Positions 36,316 through 43,926 of a stretch of 64,000 nucleotides of DNA are shown one piece after another. The notes beneath the pieces were generated by a model. The model saw only the letters and a program-made list of their open reading frames with translations. It did not search any database and was not told the origin of the DNA. Made by a program: the position numbers and the translations under genes. This DNA is from Micromonospora sonchi (GTDB taxonomy: Bacteria; Actinomycetota; Actinomycetes; Mycobacteriales; Micromonosporaceae). How positions within the stretch are numbered: the first letter of the stretch is position 1; every line of letters starts with the position of its first letter. Location of the stretch: positions 1 through 64,000 of the forward strand of contig NZ_BMNB01000028.1 of the NCBI RefSeq assembly GCF_014646235.1. Direction: 5' to 3'.

Positions 36316-37691
36316 AGACGATTCAGGCGTATCGGTACGCGCTGGATCTCACGCCGGTGCAGGAGCGGGCGGTGTTGGCCCATGCGGGGGCGGCTCGGGT
36401 TGCCTATAACTGGGCGTTGGCTCGAGTGGTGGCGGTGATGAGCCAGCGGGCGGCTGAACGCAGCTACGGGGTCGCCGAGGCTGATCTGACGCCTGCGATC
36501 GGTTGGTCGCTGCCGGCGCTGCGGAAGGCGTGGAACGCTGGGAAAGAGGTGGTGGCGCCGTGGTGGCGGGAGTGCTCGAAGGAGGCGTTCAACACCGGCC
36601 TGGACGCTCTCGCCCGCGGGTTGAAGAACTGGTCCGACTCCCGCACGGGAAGACGGGCGGGCCGGTCGATCGGGTTTCCTCGGTTCAAGTCGCGTCGCCG
36701 CAGCGCACCGAGTGTGCGGTTCACCACGGGAGCGATCCGTGTCGAGGCGGACCGTAAGCATGTGATGCTGCCCCGGCTGGGTCGGTTGAAGCTGCATGAG
36801 TCGGCGCGGAAGCTGGCTCGACGCCTGGACAACGGCACGGCCCGGATCATGTCGGCCACGGTGCGTCGTGACGGCGGTCGGTGGCATGTGGCGTTCTGCG
36901 TCGAGGTGGACCGGGCCGACCGGGCGCCAGCATGCCCTGGCTCGGTGGTGGGTGTGGATGTCGGCGTCACGCATCTGGCGGTGTTGTCCACCGGTGAACT
37001 GGTCGACAACCCGCGTCACCTGGCCGCGGCGCAGACCCGGTTGCGGCGTCTGGGACGGGCACTGTCGCGTAAGACCGGCCCTGACCGGCGTACCGGGCAG
37101 CGTCCATCGCAGCGGTGGGCCCGGGCATCCGCTCGGCTGGGCCGCGCGCATGCCCGGGTGAGCAATCTGCGTCGTGACGGCCTGCACAAACTCACCACCC
37201 GACTCGCCCGCGCGCACGGCACGATCGTGGTCGAAGACTTGAATGTGGCCGGGATGCTGCGCAACCGCAGGCTGGCCCGGCACATCGCCGACGCCAGCTT
37301 CGGCGAGCTTCGCCGCCAACTGGCGTACAAAACGCAATGGAACGGTGGCCGGCTGATCGTGGCCGACCGCTGGTACCCGTCTTCGAAGACCTGTTCCGGC
37401 TGTGGCGCGGTGAAAGCCAAGCTGCCCCTGTCCGAGCGCACCTACACCTGCACCACCTGCGGCATCATCCTCGACCGCGACCTCAACGCCGCACGCAACC
37501 TCGCCGCACTGGCGACTGGAGTGGACACCGCCGGGAGTGGCCCGGTGACTGGACGTGGAGCCGACCGTAAGACCCGCCCCGGCGGGCTGGTGGCTACGAA
37601 GCGTCAACCCGGCACGGCGATCGCCGATCAGACCGGGACCGTCCCACCGCAAGGTAGGACTACTGATCACATGCCCACTAGAGCGCACTGA
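36312..37691 (+). CDS. tnpB: TnpB, RNA-guided nuclease of IS607-type element
   Basis: About 459 residues. N-terminal helix-turn-helix/wedge region (YRYALDLTPVQERAVLAHAG), RuvC-like nuclease with Asp in GVDVGVTHLAV (about 214), Glu in VVEDLNVAGM (about 305) and Asp in LDRDLNAARN (about 388), and a zinc finger CSGCG...CTTCG inserted between the last two. All catalytic residues are present, so unlike its recombinase partner it looks intact. Homologues cut DNA next to a TAM using an RNA from the element's right end. The C-terminal 65 residues after the RuvC motif are low-complexity, as usual where the RNA gene overlaps. Confidence 0.92.
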   Translation: MKTIQAYRYALDLTPVQERAVLAHAGAARVAYNWALARVVAVMSQRAAERSYGVAEADLTPAIGWSLPALRKAWNAGKEVVAPWWRECSKEAFNTGLDALARGLKNWSDSRTGRRAGRSIGFPRFKSRRRSAPSVRFTTGAIRVEADRKHVMLPRLGRLKLHESARKLARRLDNGTARIMSATVRRDGGRWHVAFCVEVDRADRAPACPGSVVGVDVGVTHLAVLSTGELVDNPRHLAAAQTRLRRLGRALSRKTGPDRRTGQRPSQRWARASARLGRAHARVSNLRRDGLHKLTTRLARAHGTIVVEDLNVAGMLRNRRLARHIADASFGELRRQLAYKTQWNGGRLIVADRWYPSSKTCSGCGAVKAKLPLSERTYTCTTCGIILDRDLNAARNLAALATGVDTAGSGPVTGRGADRKTRPGGLVATKRQPGTAIADQTGTVPPQGRTTDHMPTRAH

Positions 37692-37711
37692 AAGGTAACG
37701 GAGACATCGTC

Positions 37712-38470
37712 TTGTCGCAATCGATTCGCCGTGCGGTCGATCTGATCCGTCGTGCTGCCGAGCACCCGCTGTCACTCACCGAGGCGGCGCAGGTCCTCGG
37801 GGTCCACAAGTCCACGGCCCTGCGGATCCTGCAGACGCTCGAATCGGCCCGCTTCGTCCGCCGGACCGGCGCCGGGACCTACGTGCTCGGCAGCGGCATC
37901 ATCGAGCTGTCGGAACTCGCCCTCGGCTCGATGGACCTGCGCCAGTTCGCCGCCGCGCCCCTCCGCGTGCTCCAGCGCGAGACCGGCCACACCGTACACC
38001 TGGCGCAGCTCACCGGCGACGAGATCATCTATATCGACAAGGTCGACAGCCCGGCCTTCGACGCCGTCAAGCTGCCGTCCCGGATCGGGCGTGCGGTCTC
38101 GATCTACGCCAGCGCCGTCGGCAAGATCATTCTTGCGTACCTGCCGACGGAGGAGCGGGACCGCCTCCTCTCGCACGTCGTGTTCGAACGATTCACCCCG
38201 ACCACGTACGCCGACCGCGAATCACTCGACGCCGAACTCGTCCGCATCAGGGAACAGGGCTGGGCCGTCGACAACGGTGAGCACGACACCTACGTCATGT
38301 GCGTGGCCGCGCCGATCAGAGACGTGCGTGGGCGGGTCATCGCTGCCGCCTCGATGACCGCGATCGAGGTCATCGCAAACCTCGACCAGCTCCAGGGCAG
38401 CCTTCCCCTCCTGCTCGACACCGCGAATCAGATCTCCCGCGAGCTCGGCTACACCTGCGACAACGGGTGA
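37712..38470 (+). CDS. IclR family regulator
   Basis: About 252 residues. Winged helix at 5-65 (PLSLTEAAQVLGVHKSTALR, ILQTLESARFVRRTGAGTYV) and IclR effector domain (IYIDKVDSPAFDAVKLPSRI, VSIYASAVGKIILAYLPTEE). Probable controller of the divergent sugar-acid operon, answering to a sugar acid or keto-acid. TTG start with GGAG 9 bases upstream. The IS607-type element ends immediately before it and may have replaced its native promoter. An IS5-type fragment begins one base after its stop. Confidence 0.88.
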   Translation: MSQSIRRAVDLIRRAAEHPLSLTEAAQVLGVHKSTALRILQTLESARFVRRTGAGTYVLGSGIIELSELALGSMDLRQFAAAPLRVLQRETGHTVHLAQLTGDEIIYIDKVDSPAFDAVKLPSRIGRAVSIYASAVGKIILAYLPTEERDRLLSHVVFERFTPTTYADRESLDAELVRIREQGWAVDNGEHDTYVMCVAAPIRDVRGRVIAAASMTAIEVIANLDQLQGSLPLLLDTANQISRELGYTCDNG

Positions 38471-38701
38471 GTTCCCGCGACCATCCCGATCAAGGCCGAC
38501 CAAGCCGCGAACCGTCGCAAGAAGGGCTCCCAGGGCGGCCGGCCGCCGAGCTTCGACCCCCACATCTACCGGCAACGCCACGCCGTCGAGTGCGGCATCA
38601 ACCAGCTGAAACGCAACCGAGCTCTGGCCACCCGATACGACAAACTCGCCGTCCGCCACCACGCCACCGTCCACATCGACACGATCAACGAGTGGCTGTA
38701 G
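38471..38701 (+). pseudogene. C-terminal fragment of IS5-type transposase
   Basis: Read directly after the IclR stop: IPIKADQAANRRKKGSQGGR, then FDPHIYRQRHAVECGINQLK and NRALATRYDKLAVRHHATVH, ending at TAG 38699-38701. This is the end of an IS5-group DDE transposase; the catalytic Glu of the DDE triad would be in VECGINQLK. The N-terminal two thirds, start codon and left end are missing, so it is a relic. The IclR C-terminus may have been fixed by this junction. Confidence 0.75.
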
Positions 38702-38707
38702 TCGGCG

Positions 38708-39025
38708 TCAGCCGCGTACCCGGGAGCCGTCGACCCCAAGTATGCCCGCCAGCGCCGGGTGAACCCGCCCCGGATCGATCGTCGTAACCGTGTACTTCGC
38801 GACCCCTGCCACGACGAACGGGTCCTCCGCAAGAATCCGCTCGACTGCTGCACGATCGACGGTCCAGGCCACGATGGCACCGCCTTCCACCGAGGGCACC
38901 GCCTGCCCGGACACCAAGAACGTCCCCTCGTGGTGATAGCGCTCCAAGAAGAGGACATGCCCGGCGACGAACGGCTCGGATTCCTGCTCCGACCCCGTGT
39001 ACTGCAGGAACAGCAGGTGCAACAT
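38708..39025 (-). CDS. YciI-like protein
   Basis: 105 residues, one YCII domain (ferredoxin-like fold). Conserved features are the His in AGHVLFLERYH and the Asp in ERILAEDPFVVAGVAKYTV. Relatives act as small metabolic or dehydrochlorinase-like enzymes or as domains of regulators; function here is unknown. ATG preceded by GAGGGG. Its stop is 7 bases from the end of the transposase fragment on the opposite strand. Confidence 0.85.
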   Translation of the reverse strand: MLHLLFLQYTGSEQESEPFVAGHVLFLERYHHEGTFLVSGQAVPSVEGGAIVAWTVDRAAVERILAEDPFVVAGVAKYTVTTIDPGRVHPALAGILGVDGSRVRG

Positions 39026-39096
39026 CCCAACCCCTCAGTTCTCCCTCAGGCAAACGGCACATCATGGCACCTGCTGATCGACTTCTGAAAGCCGGA

Positions 39097-39372
39097 CTAG
39101 GACGTGTCGCGGGTGGGTTCCTTGCTGCGGACCGGGACCCAGTCGGTGAATCGACGATGCAGGTCAGGAGGAGGCCCGTCGGGGTTGGCCTCAATGAGCT
39201 GTCCGGCGGCCTCCTCGCGTACCGTCACGAGGTAGACCATGAGACCGGGCATGTTCCCCCGGTACTCCGCCAGCAGGCGCAGCTTCGCCGGTGAGCACGG
39301 CCAGGCGACCCCGCACGCCTGGCAGCGCCAGGTCGGTCGAGACGGCACATGATCAGCCAGTCTGCCGCTCAC
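39097..39372 (-). CDS. small Cys-containing hypothetical protein (third of coupled set)
   Basis: 91 residues. Near the N-terminus, RPTWRCQACGVAWPCSPAKL has a CxxC...C pattern that could bind zinc, then LLAEYRGNMPGLMVYLVTVR, a mixed alpha/beta segment. I recall this small family beside XRE/DUF397 genes in Micromonospora, with no proven function. Start GTG 39372 is chosen because it overlaps the stop of the preceding gene by 4 bases (GTGA). Confidence 0.7.
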   Translation of the reverse strand: MSGRLADHVPSRPTWRCQACGVAWPCSPAKLRLLAEYRGNMPGLMVYLVTVREEAAGQLIEANPDGPPPDLHRRFTDWVPVRSKEPTRDTS

Positions 39373-39674
39373 TCGACCGCTCGTCCGACGCCGGATCGGC
39401 GCGGGGAGCGACGCGCGGCGTACGGGACCGGGGGTACGGTCACCGAGCGCATCCCCTCCGGCCGTACGAACAGCTGCCGCTTGTCCGTCGCGTCCCCGTG
39501 CCGGTCGAGCTGATAGCAGTCGATCCAGGTCCACCCGTGGTAGGTCTGTCGGTCGGTCAGCTCCCGGATCACCCGGACCATGATCGGGTTGCCGAACTGC
39601 GGGGACGCCTCCCGGGTCAGGAGGTACACGCCGGGGGAGACCAGCGGTGTCCCGTCCCTCCGGCGTCCGGTCAC
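39369..39674 (-). CDS. hypothetical protein (second of coupled set)
   Basis: About 101 residues. Core reads GTPLVSPGVYLLTREASPQF, MVRVIRELTDRQTYHGWTWI and RQLFVRPEGMRSVTV, a beta-rich pattern shared by small actinomycete proteins of unknown role. GTG at 39674 overlaps the stop of a 25-codon ORF upstream by 4 bases. The frame stays open further upstream but with Pro/Arg-rich sequence and no ribosome site, so the short form is preferred. Confidence 0.65.
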   Translation of the reverse strand: MTGRRRDGTPLVSPGVYLLTREASPQFGNPIMVRVIRELTDRQTYHGWTWIDCYQLDRHGDATDKRQLFVRPEGMRSVTVPPVPYAARRSPRRSGVGRAVE

Positions 39675-39748
39675 CGGACATCGCGGCGGTTGGCTCGGTC
39701 CGACCAGCGCGACTCGGGTACGGCCTTCGCGGGCTTCGGCACGGACAC
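39671..39748 (-). CDS. 25-residue ORF heading the coupled set
   Basis: GTG 5 bases after a perfect AGGAGG (39754-39759). The peptide starts SVPKPAKAVPESRWSDRANR and stops within the next gene's start (GTGA). It may be a true leader peptide that delivers ribosomes to the next gene, or the real N-terminus of that protein separated by a frameshift, since RANRR-type ends are followed by a similar Arg-rich run in the next frame. Confidence 0.5.
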   Translation of the reverse strand: MSVPKPAKAVPESRWSDRANRRDVR

Positions 39749-39957
39749 GGGCGCCTCCTGGTGTCGACACGGATGTGGGAGGGGGTCGCCCCGGAGGTGC
39801 TCGCCACATGGGGCGACCCCCGACAGCAGGACCACCGGGCCTCACATGCCTCCACTGGCACCTGCCGTCGAACAACAGCCTGCCGAGGGTTGCCAACCAA
39901 TCACACCCTGTAACAGGATGGTTGATGGTTGTTTGGGACGTCCTGAAGGGATAGCGG

Positions 39958-40725
39958 ATGAATCACCTGGTAATCGAGGCGATGACCGAAGTCGGTATGA
40001 CCGCCGACATGCTCGCAGCCGAGACGGGCGTCGACCCGAAGACCGCCGCCCGCTGGGCAAACCCGGGACGCATTCCGCAGACCCGACACCGCGCCCAGGT
40101 CGCAAGACTCCTCGGACGAGAGATCACCGAGCTGTGGCCGGACGTCCTGAAACGACGCGAGCCGGTGTGGTTCCGCCCGTGGGCCGACCACGAACGCGAC
40201 GCGGTGGCGCTGCGCTGGTTCGAGCTGGCCTGGGTGCCGGGCCTGCTGCAAACCGAGGCGTACGCACGAGCCACGTTAGCCGGCGAAGACCTGACCCCTG
40301 GTGAGGTCGACGACCTGGTGGCCGCGCGTCTCGCCCGACAGGCCATCCTGCACCGTGACCGCCCGCCGCTGCTGGTCGCGGTGATCGATGAACTGGTGCT
40401 GCGCCGAACGTCCGGCGGTGACCGGGCCATGATGCGCGAGCAGTGCGAACACCTCGCGGCCTGCGCCGCGCTGCCGTCCGTGCAGCTCCACATCGTACCG
40501 GCCAGCGCCGGGATGCACCCCGGCTACGGCGGGCCATTCATCCTGGCGGATCTGCCCGACGGCAGCCGGATCGCACACATCGATGGACAGGTGCAGGCGC
40601 AGATAATGGAGCAGCGGCCCGAACTCGCTACCCTGGAACGCAGATGGGCGCGGATAACCGGGGAAGCCCTACCGCGAGCCCAGTCCCTGGCACTCATCAC
40701 GGAGGCGGCAGCAGCATGGACGTGA
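39958..40725 (+). CDS. XRE-family regulator with DUF5753 domain
   Basis: About 255 residues. N-terminal helix-turn-helix (AMTEVGMTADMLAAETGVDP, KTAARWANPGRIPQTRHRAQ) and C-terminal DUF5753 domain (YGGPFILADLPDGSRIAHID near 190-210). Such proteins occur with DUF397 partners in Streptomyces and Micromonospora, including the WhiJ-like developmental regulators; they are also annotated as Scr1-type antitoxin-like. Divergent from the three small genes at 39097-39748 and overlapping the DUF397 gene by 10 bases. Confidence 0.9.
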   Translation: MNHLVIEAMTEVGMTADMLAAETGVDPKTAARWANPGRIPQTRHRAQVARLLGREITELWPDVLKRREPVWFRPWADHERDAVALRWFELAWVPGLLQTEAYARATLAGEDLTPGEVDDLVAARLARQAILHRDRPPLLVAVIDELVLRRTSGGDRAMMREQCEHLAACAALPSVQLHIVPASAGMHPGYGGPFILADLPDGSRIAHIDGQVQAQIMEQRPELATLERRWARITGEALPRAQSLALITEAAAAWT

Positions 40726-40916
40726 CCGGCGCGCAGTGGCGCAAGAGCAGCAGGAGCGGCAACAACGGCGGGGCCTGCGTCGAGGTGGCTGACAACCTTT
40801 CCGGCGTCGTCCTGGTCCGCGACACGAAGGACCGCGACGGCGGGACGCTCGCCTTCGGGCCGGCAGCGTGGCGCAGCTTCGTCGAGCTGGCAAAGACCGC
40901 CGACCCAACCGTCTGA
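40716..40916 (+). CDS. DUF397 domain protein
   Basis: 66 residues. VTGAQWRKSSRSGNNGGACV, then VADNLSGVVLVRDTKDRDGG, LAFGPAAWRSFV is an unmistakable DUF397 domain, found by the dozen in developing actinomycetes next to XRE genes. The paired proteins are thought to act together in gene control. ATG with GGAGGCGG upstream, inside the 3' end of the XRE gene. A strong terminator follows 20 bases after the stop. Confidence 0.93.
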   Translation: MDVTGAQWRKSSRSGNNGGACVEVADNLSGVVLVRDTKDRDGGTLAFGPAAWRSFVELAKTADPTV

Positions 40917-40935
40917 CCGACCTCCCAACCCTCGC

Positions 40936-40967
40936 AAAAGCCCTCGGCCACCCGGCCGAGGGCTTTT
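40936..40967 (+). terminator. rho-independent terminator
   Basis: AAAAGCCCTCGGCC (40936-40949) pairs perfectly with GGCCGAGGGCTTTT (40954-40967) around a 4-base loop, with the T-run at the end of the stem. Terminates the XRE-DUF397 transcript. Confidence 0.9.
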
Positions 40968-41100
40968 CGCCACTCCGAGAGCGACCGGCAATAGGACGGC
41001 GGGCCGGGCTCGCGCAGCGGTGATCGGCCCCCGTTCGGGGCAGGTCCTAACACGGCGGCCGGGCGATGAGACCACATCCTCAACCGGCACCGCCGCATGT

Positions 41101-41340
41101 CACAGGACGCCGCAACTCGCGGCCCTGCCCACAGGATGCCGCAGTTCGCGGGCTCTGCCACAGGATGCCGCAACTCGCGGGGCCGCGCGCAGGACGCCGT
41201 AACTCGCGGTGTCAACCGGTCCGGAAAGCCCAACATGCCGCAACCCGCGCCGCCCGAAGGGCGGGATGGGCCGACATGCCGTAACCCGTGCCCGCCCTGA
41301 GCACCCGAATACCCCGAGATGCCGCAACCCGCGCCGCCCG
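41101..41340. repeat. 29-bp tandem repeat array
   Basis: Four contiguous 29-base units (41101-41129, 41130-41158, 41159-41187, 41188-41216) share CACAGGATGCCGCAACTCGC with a few changes. Three more diverged copies of ATGCCG(C/T)AACCCG follow at irregular spacing, near 41234, 41275 and 41319. There are no unique spacers, so it is not CRISPR. Confidence 0.85.
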
Positions 41341-41444
41341 CACCCTCAGGTACATCGGCCACCCGGCCTGGACCTCGCCACCACCACCTATCACCGGCCT
41401 CCCCGAAACGCTCGCCCCGTTCCTGGACCCCTTGACCCCCACCC

Positions 41445-41513
41445 AGGCGTTGATCATGAGGTTAGCGGCAGTGGTTGATCTTCAAAGCGCCGCTAACCTC
41501 ATGATCAACGCCT
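41445..41513. repeat. dispersed inverted repeat, family B copy 1
   Basis: 25-base perfect arms at 41445-41469 and 41489-41513 with core TTGATCATGAGGTTAGCGGC, around a 19-base loop containing GTTGATC. A second copy with the same arms and loop length is at 43927-43987. Confidence 0.85.
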
Positions 41514-41582
41514 GTGCCTGTGCCTGTGCCTGTGCCGGGGTGCCGGGTGGGGGTGGGGGTGGAGGTGGAGGTGGAGGGTGAG
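41511..41582 (+). repeat. GTGCCT microsatellite and G-rich tract
   Basis: Four to five hexamer units (CCTGTG) from 41511 are followed by runs of GGGTGGGGGTGGGGG and GGAGGTGGAGGTGGAGGG to 41581. The plus strand has at least four G-tracts with single-base loops, a G-quadruplex pattern. Confidence 0.8.
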
Positions 41583-41883
41583 CGTGTCGAGCTGATGGCG
41601 TGAACGGATCGCGGGGACTGGCCCCGACGGGCACCGGGGTGGTGCCGGGTGGGGCCGGGGTGGTGTCGCTCGGGTCGGGCCGCTCGCCGTCGTCGGGTGG
41701 TGCCGGCGGAGGCGAGGTGGCCATGGCGAACGCGGATCTCTGCGGCAGGCGTGATAGCGCAAACGGATCAGCTCGACAGGCACCGGAAGCGACAGTGGGA
41801 GTGAGAGTGCCATGGTGGCCGTGAGCCGGGACTGAGCCGGAGCCGGCGTTGGGCCGGAGCTCCACTGTGCGGCTCGGGTGCCC

Positions 41884-41889
41884 TAGTCT
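41884..41889 (+). promoter_or_regulatory. -10 box of leaderless hydrolase gene
   Basis: TAGTCT ends 7 bases before GTG 41897; no Shine-Dalgarno precedes that codon. Confidence 0.5.
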
Positions 41890-41896
41890 TCGTGCG

Positions 41897-42766
41897 GTGA
41901 TCCCGATGACGGAGCGCCCGACGACCATCGTGGACCTACCTGCTGGCCCGGTGGATTATCGGCTGGAACGACGCGGGGACGCCGTCGTCGTGGTGTTTCA
42001 CGGTGGCCACATGCGGGCCGGTCTGACGTTGGACGAGCGGGTGTACGCCGAGGCCAACGTGACCGTGCTGGCGCCGTCGCGTCCGGGCTACGGCCGGACC
42101 CCGCTCACCACCGGGACGACCCTGCCGGGCTTCGCCGACGTGGCCGCCGAACTCTGCCGGCACCTGGGCATCGAACGAATCACGGCGGCGGTCGGCATCT
42201 CCGCCGGCGGGCCGACCGCGGTGGCCCTGGCCGCCCGTCACCCGGCCCTGGTCGAGCGGCTGATCACACAGGCCGCAGTGGGGCCGCTGCCCTATCCGGA
42301 CCGCCGCACCCGTCTCCTCGCGGGCCTGATGTTCTCACCCTGGATCGAGGGCCTGACGTGGGGCGGGATGCGGGCACTGCTGCGTCGTAACCCGGATCTG
42401 GCCCTGCGGCAGCTGCTCTCCGGCCTCTCCACCCTTCCGGCCGAGCGGGTGCTGGCCGAGTTCAGCCCCGAGCAGCGTACGCAACTGGTCTGGCTCTTCT
42501 CCCGGATGCGTTCCGGCGCCGGATTCCGCAACGATCTGCGGCCCCGCGAGGATCTGACCCCGCAGGTCACCCAGCCGGCCCTGGTGATCGCCAGCCGCCG
42601 CGATGGTGGGGTGCCGTTCGCGCATGCCGAGGCTCTGATCACCCGGATTCGTCGGGCCGAGCTGGTGGAAAGCCAGGCCAATCACCACTTCTACGAGTTC
42701 GCCGCCGACTGGCCGGCCATCACCGAAACCATCCGGGCCTTCCTGGCCGCCGACCCGAAGCGCTGA
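41897..42766 (+). CDS. alpha/beta hydrolase
   Basis: About 289 residues. Oxyanion-hole strand VVVFHGGHMRAG, nucleophile elbow GISAGGPTA (Ser about 105), and a C-terminal His in NHHFYEFAADWP; the acid is probably in ASRRDGGVPFAHAE. Generic alpha/beta hydrolase; substrate unknown. GTG 41897 is preferred (leaderless), ATG three codons later is possible. Convergent with the epimerase gene. Confidence 0.87.
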   Translation: MIPMTERPTTIVDLPAGPVDYRLERRGDAVVVVFHGGHMRAGLTLDERVYAEANVTVLAPSRPGYGRTPLTTGTTLPGFADVAAELCRHLGIERITAAVGISAGGPTAVALAARHPALVERLITQAAVGPLPYPDRRTRLLAGLMFSPWIEGLTWGGMRALLRRNPDLALRQLLSGLSTLPAERVLAEFSPEQRTQLVWLFSRMRSGAGFRNDLRPREDLTPQVTQPALVIASRRDGGVPFAHAEALITRIRRAELVESQANHHFYEFAADWPAITETIRAFLAADPKR

Positions 42767-42815
42767 TCACCGACGGAAGCGGCGGCCCGGGGCCACGGCG
42801 CCCCGGCGGGACCGC

Positions 42816-43820
42816 TCAGACGGCACCGGTCGGGCGGGGCAGCGCGGCGAGCAGTTCGGCCTCGCGGGCGGCGCTCAGGCCGGCACGCCGGTCGCGGTGC
42901 AGGCCGGCCTCGCGTTCCCAGGCAAGAGTGTCCGCCAGCAGGTCGGCGCGTGGCCGGTGGCGTAACCCGGCTTCGGTCGCCGCCGCGCCGCTGCGCGCCG
43001 ACCAACCCGACCAGCCGGGCTCGACCAGCCACATCGGCAGCGACTCGGGGCCCATGTACTGCGCCACGCCCTGGGCCAGCAGCCAGTCCGCATCGACCTC
43101 GACCACCGGGCCGGTGTGCCCGCCGACGGCGCGGCACCGGGCGACCCACTCACCGAACGGCACCACCGGGCCCACCGCGTTGAACGTGCCGACCGTGCCC
43201 GTCTGGGCGTTGTCGAGCAGCCATGCCGCGAGGTCGCGTACGTCGATGACCTGGGTGGGCAGGTCGGGGGTGCGGGGCACCAGCAGCGGCGCCTCGGGGT
43301 CACGGGCGGCGCGGGCGACCCAGTAGCCGGAGCGGCCGGTATGGTCACCGGGGCCACCGATCAAGCCCGCGCGGGCCACCAGCAGCCGGTCGCCCACCGC
43401 GGTCGTGGCGAGCTGCTCGCAGGCCACCTTCGCCTCGCCGTACTCCTCGCGGTCGACCACGTCCCGGGTCGTGGCCGGCAGGGTGGTGGCCGACTCGTCG
43501 GCGCCGGGTGTGTCGTGCGCGGCGTAGGCGCTGACGGAGGAGACGTAGCTCCAGTGCCGCGCCCGGTCGCCCAGCGCCCGCAACGCGTCCCGGACGAAGC
43601 CCGGCTGCCACGACACCTCGATGACGGCGTCCCAGTCCCGGTCACGCAACGGGTCGTAGGCTGCCGGATCGGCCCGGTCGGCGGGGACGAGGACGGCACC
43701 GGGCGGCACCGCGCCGCTCTCGCCCCGGGCCAGGCAGGTCACCGAATGCCCTCGCCCGATCGCCTGCCGGGCCATCTCCCGGCCCAGCCACGCCGTCCCG
43801 CCCAGCACCAGAATCTCCAC
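42816..43820 (-). CDS. NAD-dependent epimerase/reductase (extended SDR)
   Basis: About 334 residues. Rossmann start EILVLGGTAWLGREMARQAI with GGTAWLG as the glycine motif; YGEAKVACEQ carries the SDR Tyr and Lys; SYVSSVSAYA holds the Ser. Related to isoflavone-reductase-like and nucleotide-sugar epimerase-type proteins. Substrate not deducible. GTG start; the frame continues upstream (MRRVVAAWLGG) but without improvement. Possibly cotranscribed with nothing; a family B repeat lies 107 bases upstream. Confidence 0.86.
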   Translation of the reverse strand: MEILVLGGTAWLGREMARQAIGRGHSVTCLARGESGAVPPGAVLVPADRADPAAYDPLRDRDWDAVIEVSWQPGFVRDALRALGDRARHWSYVSSVSAYAAHDTPGADESATTLPATTRDVVDREEYGEAKVACEQLATTAVGDRLLVARAGLIGGPGDHTGRSGYWVARAARDPEAPLLVPRTPDLPTQVIDVRDLAAWLLDNAQTGTVGTFNAVGPVVPFGEWVARCRAVGGHTGPVVEVDADWLLAQGVAQYMGPESLPMWLVEPGWSGWSARSGAAATEAGLRHRPRADLLADTLAWEREAGLHRDRRAGLSAAREAELLAALPRPTGAV

Positions 43821-43926
43821 GCCGCCCAGCCAAGCAGCGACGACCCGACGCAACCAAGGATCTTCGCCGTGGGCAGAACGCCCCCTTCCCAGGGCCTGGC
43901 GATGCGCGACCCGGCCCGCCCACCTG

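Larger units (their letters stand above)
35650..37711 (+). mobile_element. IS607-type insertion element (approximate ends)
   Basis: A serine recombinase gene and a tnpB gene joined by a GTGA overlap, the standard IS607 arrangement. IS607 elements lack terminal inverted repeats and make no target duplication, so the exact ends cannot be set here. The left end lies between the palindrome at 35648 and GTG 35737, the right end between the tnpB stop (37691) and the iclR start (37712). The element separates the sugar-acid operon from its probable regulator. The 3' end of tnpB and its flank would be expected to encode the guide-like RNA. Confidence 0.8.
40968..41896. other. repeat-rich non-coding region
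   Basis: No gene supported. Holds a 29-bp tandem repeat array, a family B inverted repeat, a GTGCCT microsatellite and a G-rich tract. On the minus strand a proline-rich frame from ATG 41725 reads MATSPPPAPPDDGERPDPSD and extends through the G-rich tract; it lacks a ribosome site and is probably not a gene. Confidence 0.55.

Noticed and set aside
41101..41340. Possible CRISPR array
   Set aside because: Units are contiguous and diverged, with no unique spacers of even length and no cas genes nearby; it is a tandem repeat.
41482..41725. Proline-rich minus-strand protein starting MATSPPPAPP
   Set aside because: Its proline stretch is simply the translation of the G-rich simple repeat, it runs through the family B hairpin and lacks a ribosome site.
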